A stretch of 64,000 nt of DNA from Plasmopara viticola. Its lineage: Eukaryota; Oomycota; Peronosporomycetes; Peronosporales; Peronosporaceae. The stretch is taken from positions 186,001 to 250,000 of the forward strand of contig MBPM02000007.1 in assembly GCA_001695595.3 (NCBI GenBank), in the 5' to 3' direction. Below the pieces are notes generated by a model. The model was given only the letters and a program-made list of their open reading frames with translations, was not told the DNA's origin and did no database searches. Numbering within the stretch: position 1 is the stretch's first letter; every line of letters begins with the position of its first letter. The translations under genes and the position numbers were made by a program. Shown one piece after another: positions 36,117 to 47,218 of this stretch.

Positions 36117-37230
36117 AAAAAGTAATTCGACGGTTTAGCGTGCTTGCATTAGTGGGGTGGACACTATGAGCTTGGTTTTTTCCTTAAGGAATTATTTGTA
36201 CCAGACCTCAATTTCCATTAGGTGCGGACGACGTGACCACCGAATAATCGGTCCTTCTTGATCTGCGAACTCGAGCTAATAACCTTACCTGAACCACTTC
36301 ATTGCCCACGAAGACGTGTTCGACTTCTTGTAAAACTCGCCATCCATGCGAATGATTTGTTAATACGATCGTAGGGGGAATATAATGATCGGGCAATCTT
36401 CATAGCAGCCAATGGTGATGTCTGCTGGACAAAAATGTTTTAAAAATACTCTTATACGTAAAAACTCAAAGAGCTAACATCTACTTGGAGCGGGCTACAC
36501 GAATGTCTTCGTGCTACGCAAATCGGTATTACCTTTTTTGTGTGACGCAACTTTATTAACGTTACGAAGACATTCTGTAGCATTAAAGAGTAAATGGACA
36601 AACAGTTATGATCTTAAACCCACTTTTTGCATGCTTGTAGAATTACTTTCTAGGTAGGTCTCATCCGACTATGATTGTACCGACAAGACATAGCTCATAG
36701 TTGGAACTTCGAGGTCAAACACTAGCTCGTGACATCTAACACATAGCAGTCAATTAGTTTTGTGCATTAAACAAAGGTCCGTGACCTGAACGCACGCTCC
36801 CTTTAAGCAACTAGCCATGACAGCATCGCTGCAACAAAATCTTGCGCAAATCATTTTTTCGGAGCGTGTTCGCATGCTATTTGAGCGAGGCTGCGCAATT
36901 CTTCCTCCGCTTCAGCCTTCCCGGCTTTTGAGCCTTGTCGTTGGCGATGTTATGTGTGCATGCAATTTCAGCAAATCTAAGTTTAAACTGCGCTGAATCT
37001 GCCGCGTTGCGCATTGAGGCCAGAGGCACTTGGGGTAAATATATTCCACGATACCATTAAATACACAAGCACGTTTGTATACATAAACGATGTGAAATAG
37101 CACATTTTAAAACAGTATGATTGACCTATTGATAGTTGTAAATTACACAAGCATCGTTTTAGTGTTGTTGGTATATATCTCCATTAAGGCGATACTGTAT
37201 TGTTACTGTACGCCAATCACGCCAAAAGGA

Positions 37231-38670
37231 ATGGCGGTAAAGAATGCCAAGCCTTCCACGAAAAAACGCAAGGTCGCTTCGTCTTCTTCCTTGCCGTTGG
37301 TCATTGAACAAAATGTAAACGTCAACGACGTTGCGGATGCACACAACCTCGTGTCACGAACCGACATTCACAGCGCCACGAAAGCTCGGCTGCTGCTCAC
37401 ATGGCTGCTGTACCCCGTAACTCCCGAGGATTTCTATGCAAATTACTGGGAGCAGCGTCCATTGGCCATTAAGCGTCATGTTCCCCGCTACTATAACGGC
37501 TGGTTCAGCAAGCTCGAAGTTGACCGTATCCTCAAGACCCATACGCTCGAATACGGCACTGATGTAGACTTGACCAAGTACGTGGATGACACTCGTCACA
37601 CGCTCAATCCATCAAGTCCTGCAACCGCCAAGGAGGTGTGGAAACACTTTGACGAAGGCTGCTCCGTCCGTCTTTTGTGTCCACAGAAATACTCGGATCC
37701 TGTCTGGAAGCTGCTGGCCACGTTGGAAGACGAATGGGGATGCATGGCCGGTGCGAATGCTTACTTGACGCCCAAGAACACGCAAGGATTTGCACCTCAT
37801 TTTGATGACATTGAGGCCTTCTTGTTGCAGACGGAAGGAAGCAAGCAGTGGAAAGTTTACTACCCTTTAACCGAGAGCGACCTATTGGCAAGGTATCCCA
37901 GTGGCAACTTTAAGGCAGCAGAACTCGGCAAACCCACGCTGGAAGTCGACCTGGAACAAGGAGACCTGCTATACTTTCCGCGCGGCTTTATTCATCAAGC
38001 ACGTGCATTCAAGGACACACACTCGCTGCACTTAACAGTCTCGACGGGTCAACAGAATTCTATAGGTAATTTTCTAGAGGTGCTGCTACCTCAGGCGATA
38101 GCAAGTGCTATCGAGACTAATGTGGCATTGCGCCGCTCGCTCCCCCGAGATTACCTCGAGTACATGGGCGTAATGCATTCAGATCGTCAGGAAGACGCAA
38201 AGAGACGGGCATTTGCCGACACGCTCAAAGGCGCACTAAAGACAGTGCTCGGGGAAGCCATGGGAAGGCTGGACTCTGCGTCCGATCAGATGGCCAAGAA
38301 CTTTCTCGTCGATCGCTTGCCACCTGCACTCGAGGATGAAGAAGAGAATTGCACGAGTGACAACAGTCCGTTGCAGAAAATCACGGTCAATACCCAACTC
38401 AAGCTCCTTCGCCATGGGGTTGCACGTCTTGTCATCGAAGACAGGAAAGCTGTGCTCTACCACTGCCGGGAAAATTCTCGAATGCACCACGAAGTCGCTC
38501 TTTCTCCGCTTGAATTTGAGCTGGACGATGCGGAAAGCCTCGAATTTGTTCTCAAGAGCTACCCCGACTATTTCCGCGTTGGCGACATGCCCCACGAGGA
38601 CCCCCAGGACCAGATGGCGCTCGCGAAGGCTCTGTACAAAGAGGGAATTTTAATGTTTCAGAAATCATAG
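37231..38670 (+). CDS. JmjC ribosomal oxygenase, NO66/MINA53-like
   Basis: This intronless gene encodes 479 residues. It belongs to the Fe(II)/2-oxoglutarate JmjC oxygenases that hydroxylate a histidine in ribosomal proteins in the nucleolus. NO66 has also been reported as a histone demethylase. Iron ligands are visible as H190-x-D192 (in A-P-H-F-D-D-I-E-A-F) and H255 (in G-F-I-H-Q-A). An upstream W-E-Q-R-P-L motif and the C-terminal winged-helix-like region fit the RIOX family. Residues ~9-15 contain K-K-R-K-V, identical to the classic SV40-type nuclear localisation signal. ATG 37231 (M-A-V-K-N-A-K) is preferred. The ATG at 37117 would add 38 residues forming a membrane-like helix that would precede a nuclear signal, and its codons look non-coding. 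Confidence 0.9.
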   Translation: MAVKNAKPSTKKRKVASSSSLPLVIEQNVNVNDVADAHNLVSRTDIHSATKARLLLTWLLYPVTPEDFYANYWEQRPLAIKRHVPRYYNGWFSKLEVDRILKTHTLEYGTDVDLTKYVDDTRHTLNPSSPATAKEVWKHFDEGCSVRLLCPQKYSDPVWKLLATLEDEWGCMAGANAYLTPKNTQGFAPHFDDIEAFLLQTEGSKQWKVYYPLTESDLLARYPSGNFKAAELGKPTLEVDLEQGDLLYFPRGFIHQARAFKDTHSLHLTVSTGQQNSIGNFLEVLLPQAIASAIETNVALRRSLPRDYLEYMGVMHSDRQEDAKRRAFADTLKGALKTVLGEAMGRLDSASDQMAKNFLVDRLPPALEDEEENCTSDNSPLQKITVNTQLKLLRHGVARLVIEDRKAVLYHCRENSRMHHEVALSPLEFELDDAESLEFVLKSYPDYFRVGDMPHEDPQDQMALAKALYKEGILMFQKS

Positions 38671-39467
38671 ACCTGGCTCAATTTTATTCAAGTACAAAAG
38701 AATTCTTGGTGATTGCGAGCAATAGACAATTATTCATTTCAAGAGGTAGCCACGAAGCTATCGATGAAAGACTTTGACGACGAAAAAAGGCATTGCTTAT
38801 AGACGCAGTAGGAGGTTAAGGTAGCGATATATATTTCTGCATTCGCGAATGTTACGAAGCGAGCGATGGCAACTTCTATGTTATCCATTTACCTCTTCCT
38901 CTTAGAATTTTCATCGACGAAACACTTAAATGTGGGCAGTTTTTCTGTCGGTATTTTACATGCGCAGATATTTTTTTTTAATATAACGTAAGACTGAACA
39001 TAAATCAGACCGTCGGAATTCCAGGTTTGACAGATGTGTATCGGGGCCATATGAGCATGTACAGTAAGAACATCTACATGCCAAGCGTACGCTGCAATTC
39101 ATGACTCACTCTACATTCGATCCGGTGGTTCATGTAGACTTTTGACAGCAATTTGCGCATAGTCCAGAGAGGTACATCCTTTTCAGTTACTACTTTACAT
39201 GCCATCGGTATACATTGAAAGAGACCATCCTTACTGAGATGTAAAAGCATTAGTTTGGGCGTAATCGGCCTGTCCCGACCACTCGGTCTATTTTAAATAA
39301 GGGGGTTTATTTTATACGACCAATTACACCTACGTTTTGTATGTATGCATGAACCGTTTCTGTTGATTTTGGAAGGTATGAACACATCGATAGGATGGAT
39401 TACGGCGCACACAATTAATGTCCAGTTTTAAATTGACGCCTTCTCAACCAACGCCGTAAAGACCACG
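38671..39467. other. Intergenic
   Basis: I see no gene here. AT-rich, with a run of T near 38974. It holds the 3' flank of the JmjC gene and the promoter of the small secreted protein. Confidence 0.6.
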
Positions 39468-39710
39468 ATGTGCCCGCTGCGCTATATTCTCCTGTTACTC
39501 TCGCTGCTGGTAGCGATGATTGGCTTATCTCAGGCCATGACCGACCAGGAAGTTTCGGCGCTTACGGAGGATAGCGAAGATAAGAAGAATGGCAAGGGCA
39601 AGAAACAGCAGCAATCGATCGTTCGCACGCTTATGGACATGCTCAACGGCAAGTACCTGTACGACGCTTACCAAATGAGTCGCGGTACTGCAGCCATCGA
39701 GGCTAAGTAA
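39468..39710 (+). CDS. Small secreted protein, function unknown
   Basis: The gene has 80 codons. Residues 1-23 are a strong signal peptide: a short charged start, an I-L-L-L-L-S-L-L-V-A-M-I-G-L core, and S-Q-A before the likely cut. The mature ~57 residues have no cysteine. They begin acidic (T-D-Q-E, then E-D-S-E-D), pass through a Lys/Gly/Gln-rich linker and end in a predicted amphipathic helix (I-V-R-T-L-M-D-M-L). I see no RXLR, dEER, LFLAK or elicitin pattern, so calling it an effector would be a guess; a small secretory-pathway or membrane-associated peptide is equally possible. The codon make-up is like neighbouring intact genes. It converges with the LYRM7-like gene, 253 bp away. Confidence 0.65.
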   Translation: MCPLRYILLLLSLLVAMIGLSQAMTDQEVSALTEDSEDKKNGKGKKQQQSIVRTLMDMLNGKYLYDAYQMSRGTAAIEAK

Positions 39711-39963
39711 ACGAGCTGGAAAGGAGAATGTGACGCAATCAACGATACTTGAGCTAATGCATGATTTTGGGGCTTGAGGATTCGCGGAATAGAGGTGTAT
39801 ACTAGAATTTATACCATGCGCTTGATTGAGTTTGTGTCGTAGCTTCCAGGAGACTGAATGTAAATGGCAATACATGTGCATATTATCGTTGAAAGCAGTA
39901 TTATTCACCTACTACTTTCTGTCTTAACTAAACAGCGTACTACTACAACAGCATGATCCTCGG

Positions 39964-40350
39964 CTATGTAGGACGTTGGCAAACATTGCCCGAATTCATG
40001 ACAAGCGGCTCGCTAGTCGACTTCTCGGTCAGCGGTGTAATTTCCTCGTCCTTGCGCATGGTATGGATCTGTGGGTCCGTAAGCTGTACCTCGAATCGCG
40101 GTGCAACCTCGCCGACCCCTTGCTTCGCACGGCCTTGGACAATGTGATGTAATAGCATGCTCTCGGCCTCACTAATGCCCTGTATCAGCTCATTTAGGTG
40201 CTCCTTGTCACTCACCTGACGGTTGGCCATGATGTTTTCACGCAATGCCACGCGTGCCTGCTGTAGCGCATACGCGTCACCGCGAAAAGCTTGACGACTT
40301 GCCCGCAACAGACGACGATAGCCTCCCAGGACTAGCGTTCGCCCGCTCAT
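39964..40350 (-). CDS. LYR-motif complex III assembly factor, LYRM7/MZM1-like
   Basis: This gene has 128 codons from ATG 40350. LYRM7/MZM1 is a mitochondrial matrix chaperone that stabilises the Rieske iron-sulfur protein before it enters respiratory complex III. Visible family features are the tyrosine-arginine signature near the start (G-G-Y-R-R-L-L-R-A-S), the following F-R-G-D, a central helix with N-E-L-I-Q-G-I and E-A-E-S-M-L, and a conserved H-H-I-V-Q-G segment at ~67-72. The C-terminal ~40 residues (basic then acidic) extend beyond the human protein. The leucine of the canonical L-Y-R is replaced by Gly, as in some members. Confidence 0.8.
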   Translation of the reverse strand: MSGRTLVLGGYRRLLRASRQAFRGDAYALQQARVALRENIMANRQVSDKEHLNELIQGISEAESMLLHHIVQGRAKQGVGEVAPRFEVQLTDPQIHTMRKDEEITPLTEKSTSEPLVMNSGNVCQRPT

Positions 40351-43300
40351 TTTTGGTACTTTTCTATATCACTATATTGTGTAAAGCATATGTTATAACA
40401 GTAGTTTTTACATGGTCTAAGCGATCAAATACGCCAACATGTGAGTGCATAAAGTCGAACACAAAATGTTATTCGCGTGATGCGTTGCAAGTGACAGCGG
40501 GAGAAAATTTTACTTAAGCGACTTTGTTCGTCTCATAACGTCGGGATCCAACAAATTTTTATGACGGACTAATTTGATTTTTGATGCCATTCTCAAAAAC
40601 TGTTGGATTCAATAAGCAAGAGATGCTTATACGCTAGCTAACTCTACGGCTGGTCGGTCTTCCTCGATTATGTCTTCGTATGACCCCGTCGCGTCCACTT
40701 AGTCCGGACCACGGCTCGCGCATTTTTTTGAAATGTTTATCATCTACGCTTGGTAGCGACCTTATAAATGTAATATTGGCTTGAAATATAATTAAAGCTA
40801 ATAGCAATTTTCAATCTCCAAGTTTTGATCAATCTCTCGTTTTCAGTTTCTTAATTATATTTGCATTCAGCTGTTATTTTTCGTACGCGTCCTTACAGCT
40901 AAGACATAGACTATGCGACTTGATTACGCAGTGTCGCGGAAGAGCAAGCCGCTCAGCAATTTCTTCCCCTTCAAGGCCAAAATTACGCTGTAGTGGGATT
41001 AAATAACCACGAGGATTGGATTATGTTCGAAAGTAAAACGGTGTGTAGCCGTTAAGACATGAGCGGCGCATAAAATGCAAACACAGCTAGTCGGAACTAG
41101 TTTTCTGTACATGCTTACACGATCTTCAACACGTCTTCGGTAACGTAAATCATCAATTCTGTCGTACAACAGGCCAATGAACGATTCGCTAGATATGTTC
41201 AATCTACTCTTCCAAGATGAGCCCGTAATGAGAATTTCAGTCTTGGCTTCAGAACGCGTTCATGTTGCTATTGGCATGTAAGAAGTCTCTCCATGCTGCC
41301 CATGCTTTAAAAAAATCTTATTGATGCATTCTTTTGGCAATTTGCTTCATTACCATTTTGTCAATTAGCCGCAAAATGACCCACTTTGCTCAATCGATCA
41401 ACAGACATCACAGTATCAGTGCTGCTTATTACTTTCGTCGGCAGGCCGAAGTCAAAATCCGTACTGACTAATTGCCAACAGCTTAAGCTTGCCATGCATA
41501 TGGCAAATTAACTTGCTAACATAATTTCTATGTGTGCACTCATGTTCCGACCCAGTCCTACAACTTGGGCCACACATGGACTAAATTAAAAGTTTATTTC
41601 AATTTGAGATGACTACCGACAGGTATATTGAAATCCTTCAAGGAATTACCCAATTTAAAGCTTTTGGTATGAGAGACTACTACTACGCATGGAGTGTCAC
41701 CTTGCACATAACACTAAATAATCAATTTGGCTTCCGTAACTTGTGACATAGTTAAGGCTATAATCTTGACAGCAGGTAATGTAGCAGCCAAAGCATTCGG
41801 CTGGTGTGGATTATACTCTACCTTGCGATTTTTTATCGCAAGAGCCGTTTGACCTTTCTTCACAAAAGATGCAGCGAATATGTCGCAGTCAGTAGTGACG
41901 CTAATATTTTGTCGGACACGGATCGCCAAGAGCCCAATCAAATAGCCCTGATTTAGACAAGAGCATGCTTCATCGCAAGCAGCTCTTCGGTATGGATAAA
42001 AGACTTTTAGCGGCTACAATCCGCCAAAATTATCGTGGTCACCCGATCTTGCCCCGCACCGTCTACTTGTAGTAGTGTGGTACCTACAGTAAAAAAAACG
42101 CAGACAACACTTTAAGCTTGTTCTGTATACAAGAAGCTTGGATTCGTGCATAAAACGGACCTTTTTTCACCTGCAAAGAGCCTTGCGGTGTTTCTTAGAC
42201 TTATTACGTTTCCTTCTTAGAAAAGGTGGTCATTAGGATCGCCACTCTTGCGTCATTGCACTAAACTACGTAACTAATAGGTAAGGTTAAGTCGCTCAGC
42301 TTTTTAAATTTATTCTTTAGCTTAGCTTCAAACAGACTTCTCTAAGGTTAAAAAAGGGAACGAGCTATGTCTTTACAATTAGTGTGGCTGATGCTCACCA
42401 TAGTAACTTAGCCTTATAGAAATCCATAACTTTTAAAGGGAACTTAATGGGGTCATTTGCTAGTCGTACACACAATTGTACAAGGTTACGAAAGCTTCTT
42501 TCGTCTTATTTATAGACTCTGTCACTCTAAATAAGCTTACGCTTCAGCAAACGATTCTGGTCAACAAAATTGTTTGACTGATGCCTTTAAAAAGATCAAC
42601 GATAAGAGTGCAGCTTTGGACTAGTTGGAAAACGAACGTCTCACGACAATCCTGAGATCAATATGGATCAATCGGAGAGTCTGACAGCACAGAGGCACAT
42701 ATTGTCCTTGCTGCCTGGGTTGAGTGTAGCTAGAAAAGCACGAACAATTGATCAATTCCTAAAGCAAGTCCCTGCGCAGCAAGAATTCAGAAAGACAACT
42801 TTCCACCCCCGTTGTTTGTACGTCGTCTCTATCAAGAACGCCGGACACTCACGTGCCCGAAATAACGAATCAAGGCGAGGATATCTAGACATTTCAACGA
42901 CTTAAATTCTCTAGAAACTGGTAAGAAAGCTCTGCTCCTGTCGATGACGCTAACGATAGCGCCTTACGTTGAAAAAAGACATTGGGTAGCGTATTACTGC
43001 ATAGAGACGCGACGCGACTCAAATTCATTCCTTTAGTGCTTAGTAGAAAAAAAACAATTTTATCAGTAAACGACAGCTCAACTCGTTTTTGTCGCGGTAA
43101 AAGCGCTTTTACTGAATTACTACCAGAGATATCAAAGCTTTCAGGCCTTGAAAAGCACAAATTAATGAGCTCTTAAGTGTGCTAAAGCTAAAAATGAAGC
43201 TCTCAATTGAAAGTATTTTTATAATTTGTTTCAGACAAATATGTCTTGTTTAATCTCACAAGCAGCAAACGTTGCAATAAGGCTAAGAGATTGTAAAGGA

Positions 43301-45770
43301 TCCCAAACTTAAAATATCCATCAATATAAAATACTTAAAGATGGTCCCCAGGAATCTACTACCAAACGTCGAACCTGAAAATAAGTGAAACGCTAAAGAG
43401 TGGTATTCCATCAGACAATGGCTAATTTTACGAAAGCACTGTGAGCCTACTAATCATTTCTGCCTTAACAAAAAAAGGAAATTGTGCGAGAGCCAAAGCT
43501 CATGAATTTCTAGACTCGGAAGCTGAACGAAACGTGCCAGCTAGTCTACGCTTATATGCCCAACCTTCGGCCTCTCTAGCAAAAAGGCTGCCGCTAACGG
43601 ATGCGCGTTGTATATTGCACTAAGCTTTGCCGATACTCTTACTTAATCGTAATAAAATAGTCGGATCTATGCCTCATGGAAAGTAAAATGCCTATGGAAG
43701 TGGCTAGTCGGGCCTCAAGGTACATTTAGCGCCACGGCGGTGAACCACTATTTAAATTCCAACCTTAACACTTTTCCGTCCAACATAATAAACGTTCACA
43801 GCTATTCCAAACGATATCAGAAGGCTCATTAAGATTTTCTAGACGAATTACCGAGGTTATGAGGACCAGCAACAACGTGCTCGGCTGCTTTGTAAGTAGC
43901 TATAAGAACCGCGAAGACTCAAGAAAATAAGGATCGCTTCGCTTTGACCAACGCTATGGTTTTTAGAGGAACAAGGAAGTGCTTTAGCTTATTTAATAAT
44001 TTGTTAAGTGCAATACTAACAACGTGGGTCTCGCGAAGCCTTAGAAGGAAATTGCTTTGATTCAGCAGCGGTCTAAAGGGTTAAAAAAGGTGCGACGCTA
44101 CCCGGCTATGATAACACGATCTAAATCGGACTTTTGATGGTCAAAAGATTGCGCACTTTCTCGTCCAAATTGGCTGTCGCTCTATTAATTAAAACTATCT
44201 AGGCACGGACGGAAGGCTTTGGTATAGGACGCAAGCATTTGCTCAATTGGAAAACAGGAAGTGCACTATTTGAACATACTCAAACTTGAACCACTCGAGA
44301 CCAAAAGTTGGACTCGATCGTTCAAGAAAAAATGTAAAAACTCCGCGGAATTAAAAGCCTTCATCTACTAAGAAATATTCTGATTTGAGACCAACAAGTC
44401 ACAAGTCAGTAACAACAACCTAGCTTGCCTAAGAGCTGAGACAAAATACCTTTTTTATAGCTGAAGCTTCTTCGAGCAGACTCGTTAATGATGCCAAGCT
44501 GCGACGCCACCTTCAACTTTTGGTGCGAAAGCTGACGTTGTTGGTGGACATTCAGAAACGTGTATTTTTTTGGTGCATGCAGGACACTCTTGGGTGTGGA
44601 TGTCGCTTGTGCGACGAAATCAACGGAGAAATGCCGAATGCTTGTGTGCGCTAAAAGCACAAGACTTGCCGGTGCATCTTCACGAGCTGCTTAGCGGACA
44701 CTTGGCTTGTCGCAGTAGCATTCCAAAGCACTACAAGCTGCTCAACAGAAAGTACAAGAACGATTTTTCCAGTCTTAGCACACGTTTGACGAGGTACTCC
44801 ATTTGCTGTAAAATTTGTCCGAGAGAGACTAGTTTGATTTGATAGACTACATGCTTAATCGCAACCTTTCGAAGTTTCATGTGCTTTAAAAAACTGCTTC
44901 TTGAGCAGCAATTGCTTTGTTATGACGTCCTACCACATCCGTAGATTGACAATGCCTTCAACATGTCAGATCGGAATTGTACGTTGTGTACTTGGCGTTT
45001 GCAAGACTCGTAGGGCAGATTGAACTGTTTCTAATTTAAAGCGATATGTGATAAAGCCTGTGCAGGCCACTTTAGGCTTTCAACGTCATAAACGAGTCGT
45101 CTGTCGTCGCAGGAGCAATCCCCTTTATCCAGGTATCAGCAGATTTCGATTAAAAGTATGGCAACAAAATAAATATGCTTCATCGCGATCTTTACGAGAT
45201 TAAAAGTCCTTGACGTATCGATGTTTAAGAAGACTTATACAGTACGGTCTAGGGTCGGTGATAGTTTCCGGGTATTTTTTTGATACGATACATATATTTA
45301 AGTGTGCGCACTGCATGAATTGGGTCGTGTAATGTAATGTAATGTATTACGTTATCGCGTTGCCAAGTTATGCACGTGCTAGGCTCAGTCTGGCTAGTCC
45401 ACGGCATAGAGTGGTGTCCGCATACGTCGGGTCTCGATCGGCGGGCAGTGCAGCCAGCACCGAGGCCGTGAGGGTCTTCCATTATTTTGTGTAGATCTGA
45501 CTTGGTAAGAGCCCAGGTGGCGCCCGGTGCTGGAGACCGTAGCGTCGAGGGTGAGACTCGTTAGAGACCTGCAGATGCCCGAGAGTACCTGCCCGAAGCG
45601 CGCGAGCATTTAGCCCTCGCGCCTGGAAGGAGGGCGTCACCCCCACCTTTTCCAAGCTTTAACACCTTCCCGTCCGGGAATTGAACCCGGGTCACCCGCA
45701 ATTGGGTCGTGTATGTTTTAGAATAGATAACACTATAGCACGTCTGATATGTCATCATTAAATCACTGCG
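40351..45770. other. Gene-poor region with SINE at its right end
   Basis: No gene can be supported. Short frames at 42663-42905, 42982-43176 and 44570-44842 are unrecognised. The last is preceded, in another frame (about 44487-44640), by coding-like sequence, so a frameshifted relic is possible. SINE copy 3 occupies 45318-45713. Confidence 0.55.
45318..45713 (-). mobile_element. SINE copy 3, with tRNA T-arm and 14-bp target-site duplication
   Basis: Identical 14-bp direct repeats, aattgggtcgtgta, at 45318-45331 and 45700-45713 flank a 368-bp body. On the minus strand the 5' end contains a perfect tRNA T-arm: a 5-bp stem (ccggg/cccgg) around a 7-nt loop (ttcaatt), with the pol III B box ggttcaattcc at 45687-45677. 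It is followed by ~7 nt like the 3' acceptor strand. The A box is missing, so this copy too is 5'-truncated, within the tRNA-like head. The other end is a repeated ATTAC-type tail. It inserted 57 bp past the stop of the CENP-B-like gene and may lie in its 3' untranslated region. Confidence 0.92.
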
Positions 45771-47129
45771 CTACAAAATCGCCGCTTGCCGTGGCTTCAT
45801 ACGCTTCTTCAGCTTGGCTAACTCGGCCGCCATAAGCTCATGAGACCATGTGCGTAAGGTATCCACCATTTTCTTCTTAAGAAGTTCTTGTGCGACCGCT
45901 CCGTCATCTTCGCGGGGCATGCTCTCGTCCATATCGGTATACGACGTCCCAGCTAGCACAATGGCACCATCTCTCGCAGTGACATTGTTACTGCTACATG
46001 TGTTGCTGTCCACACCGCAAAAGTCACCCAAGCCAGCGCCATCCTTTTCTAGAAACGTCGACAAGTCCTTAAAAAATCCCGCCAGGTCTTTTACCCCATT
46101 TGGAAAAATACTCCGCATGCGTTCAATAGCTTCATGGTCTTTTCTCCGCTTTTCGCGTTCTTGCTCCTCGTTTGACACAATATTGCGTGCAGCGTGTTGC
46201 TTTCGATTGCGTAGACTGCGCACCCAGCCGTTCGACCCTCGAAAGTCTCCAATGCCAAGCTCCTGTGCATATCTCTTGCCGACTTCACGGATTAAAGCGT
46301 CTGTGATTGTACCGCTTTTCTCTCGATTCATGTCAAACCAATTCTCAACAAGCCGATTGAGCTTATCAAACTTGGATTTTTTGTTAATATGCTTGGAGCA
46401 GCCCGAGACATTGTCCTTGTAGTACGCCTTCTTGAACATTTCCTTGCGCTTAAGTATGCGACTCACGGTGCTCTTGTTAAGTCCGAATTGCTCAGCCAAG
46501 CGAATTCCGTTCACGACCTCTTTGCAGTGACTTGGTAAACCGCCGTCCTGTTTACTCCGACTAGAGCTTTTAGGATCGTATTGATATTGTTCGGCTACCT
46601 CAATCAAGCGAATCTTGGTCTGCAAGTCAATGCTGACGTTTGCACCCTGCTTCCTCTTCTTGCTCCTGCGACGAGAAGTCAATGGGGACGGAAAGTGTTC
46701 CTCATTGGACTGGCCGACCAAGCGTCCATTTGTACTGCTTCCTGAACCGGTTTCGACCGGTACGTTTAAGTTGATTGCGTCACTTAAGCGTCGATAGTCA
46801 TCGTGAGACTGTTGCATCTCGGCGTTGAACTCCCCTGCGCCGCCGTGTTCAGTCTGAAAGTATTGTTGGACACTCAACTGCTGTTGGCGGTGATGAGATG
46901 CAGCAGAAGACGGTGACGAACCCAGCGGCAGGAGTGTGGGCGACGCGGGCAGCGTCAGCGGCATGGACAGATGCTCACTCGACGCCGCGTTCTCGTGCGT
47001 GAAACTCTCGAACGAGGCTTCATCAACAGTACGCGTCTTTAATGGCATGCGTCGCTCTGGATCCTCAACATCATGGAGCGTAAGTGTGAGCATCTCATCG
47101 TCATGGGCGGCCGATGCGGACGCATCCAT
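45771..47129 (-). CDS. CENP-B/Tc5-type DNA-binding protein (transposase-derived)
   Basis: The gene has 452 codons and no intron. Residues 1-150 are low-complexity, Ser/His/Gln-rich. A basic nuclear signal (R-R-R-S-K-K-R-K) lies at 153-160. Residues ~165-230 form an N-terminal helix-turn-helix of the CENP-B/pogo type (K-I-R-L-I-E-V-A-E-Q, then L-A-E-Q-F-G-L-N-K-S-T-V-S-R-I-L-K-R-K). Residues ~255-312 match the second Tc5/CENP-B helix-turn-helix (V-E-N-W-F, A-L-I-R-E-V-G-K-R-Y-A, then G-S-N-G-W-V-R-S-L-R-N-R). The catalytic DDE region of pogo transposases is absent; the rest is acidic and helical, ending K-P-R-Q-A-A-I-L. This fits a domesticated transposase DNA-binding domain used as a transcription factor or chromatin protein. 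The start lies 89 bp after the stop of the upstream IQ gene. Confidence 0.82.
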   Translation of the reverse strand: MDASASAAHDDEMLTLTLHDVEDPERRMPLKTRTVDEASFESFTHENAASSEHLSMPLTLPASPTLLPLGSSPSSAASHHRQQQLSVQQYFQTEHGGAGEFNAEMQQSHDDYRRLSDAINLNVPVETGSGSSTNGRLVGQSNEEHFPSPLTSRRRSKKRKQGANVSIDLQTKIRLIEVAEQYQYDPKSSSRSKQDGGLPSHCKEVVNGIRLAEQFGLNKSTVSRILKRKEMFKKAYYKDNVSGCSKHINKKSKFDKLNRLVENWFDMNREKSGTITDALIREVGKRYAQELGIGDFRGSNGWVRSLRNRKQHAARNIVSNEEQEREKRRKDHEAIERMRSIFPNGVKDLAGFFKDLSTFLEKDGAGLGDFCGVDSNTCSSNNVTARDGAIVLAGTSYTDMDESMPREDDGAVAQELLKKKMVDTLRTWSHELMAAELAKLKKRMKPRQAAIL

Positions 47130-47218
47130 ATCGGTGGCACAGGTTGCTCCTTGCGTACTTAGTTGTTAAATAAGAGTCAGTTCACCACTAAATGGTACAT
47201 AAAAGTCCAGAGTGAAGG

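Larger units (their letters stand above)
29278..37230. other. Gene-poor region
   Basis: This is the longest gene-free stretch. It is AT-rich, with stops in all frames except a few short ORFs (notably 33242-33556). I note a UUCG-loop hairpin (30133-30168), an 18-bp palindrome (30768-30785) and a compound inverted repeat (35996-36116). A TATA-like run at 31084-31092 in a possible LTR-like context has no partner repeat that I can find. The final 100 bp upstream of 37231 is open in frame with the JmjC gene but is probably leader. Confidence 0.55.

Noticed and set aside
45394..45609. 71-codon ORF repeated at 13867-14082 and 26269-26478
   Set aside because: It is part of the SINE sequence in all three copies. 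SINEs encode no protein.
45663..45699. tRNA gene
   Set aside because: Only the T-arm and acceptor strand are present. No D or anticodon arm exists, and it lies inside a SINE between target-site duplications.
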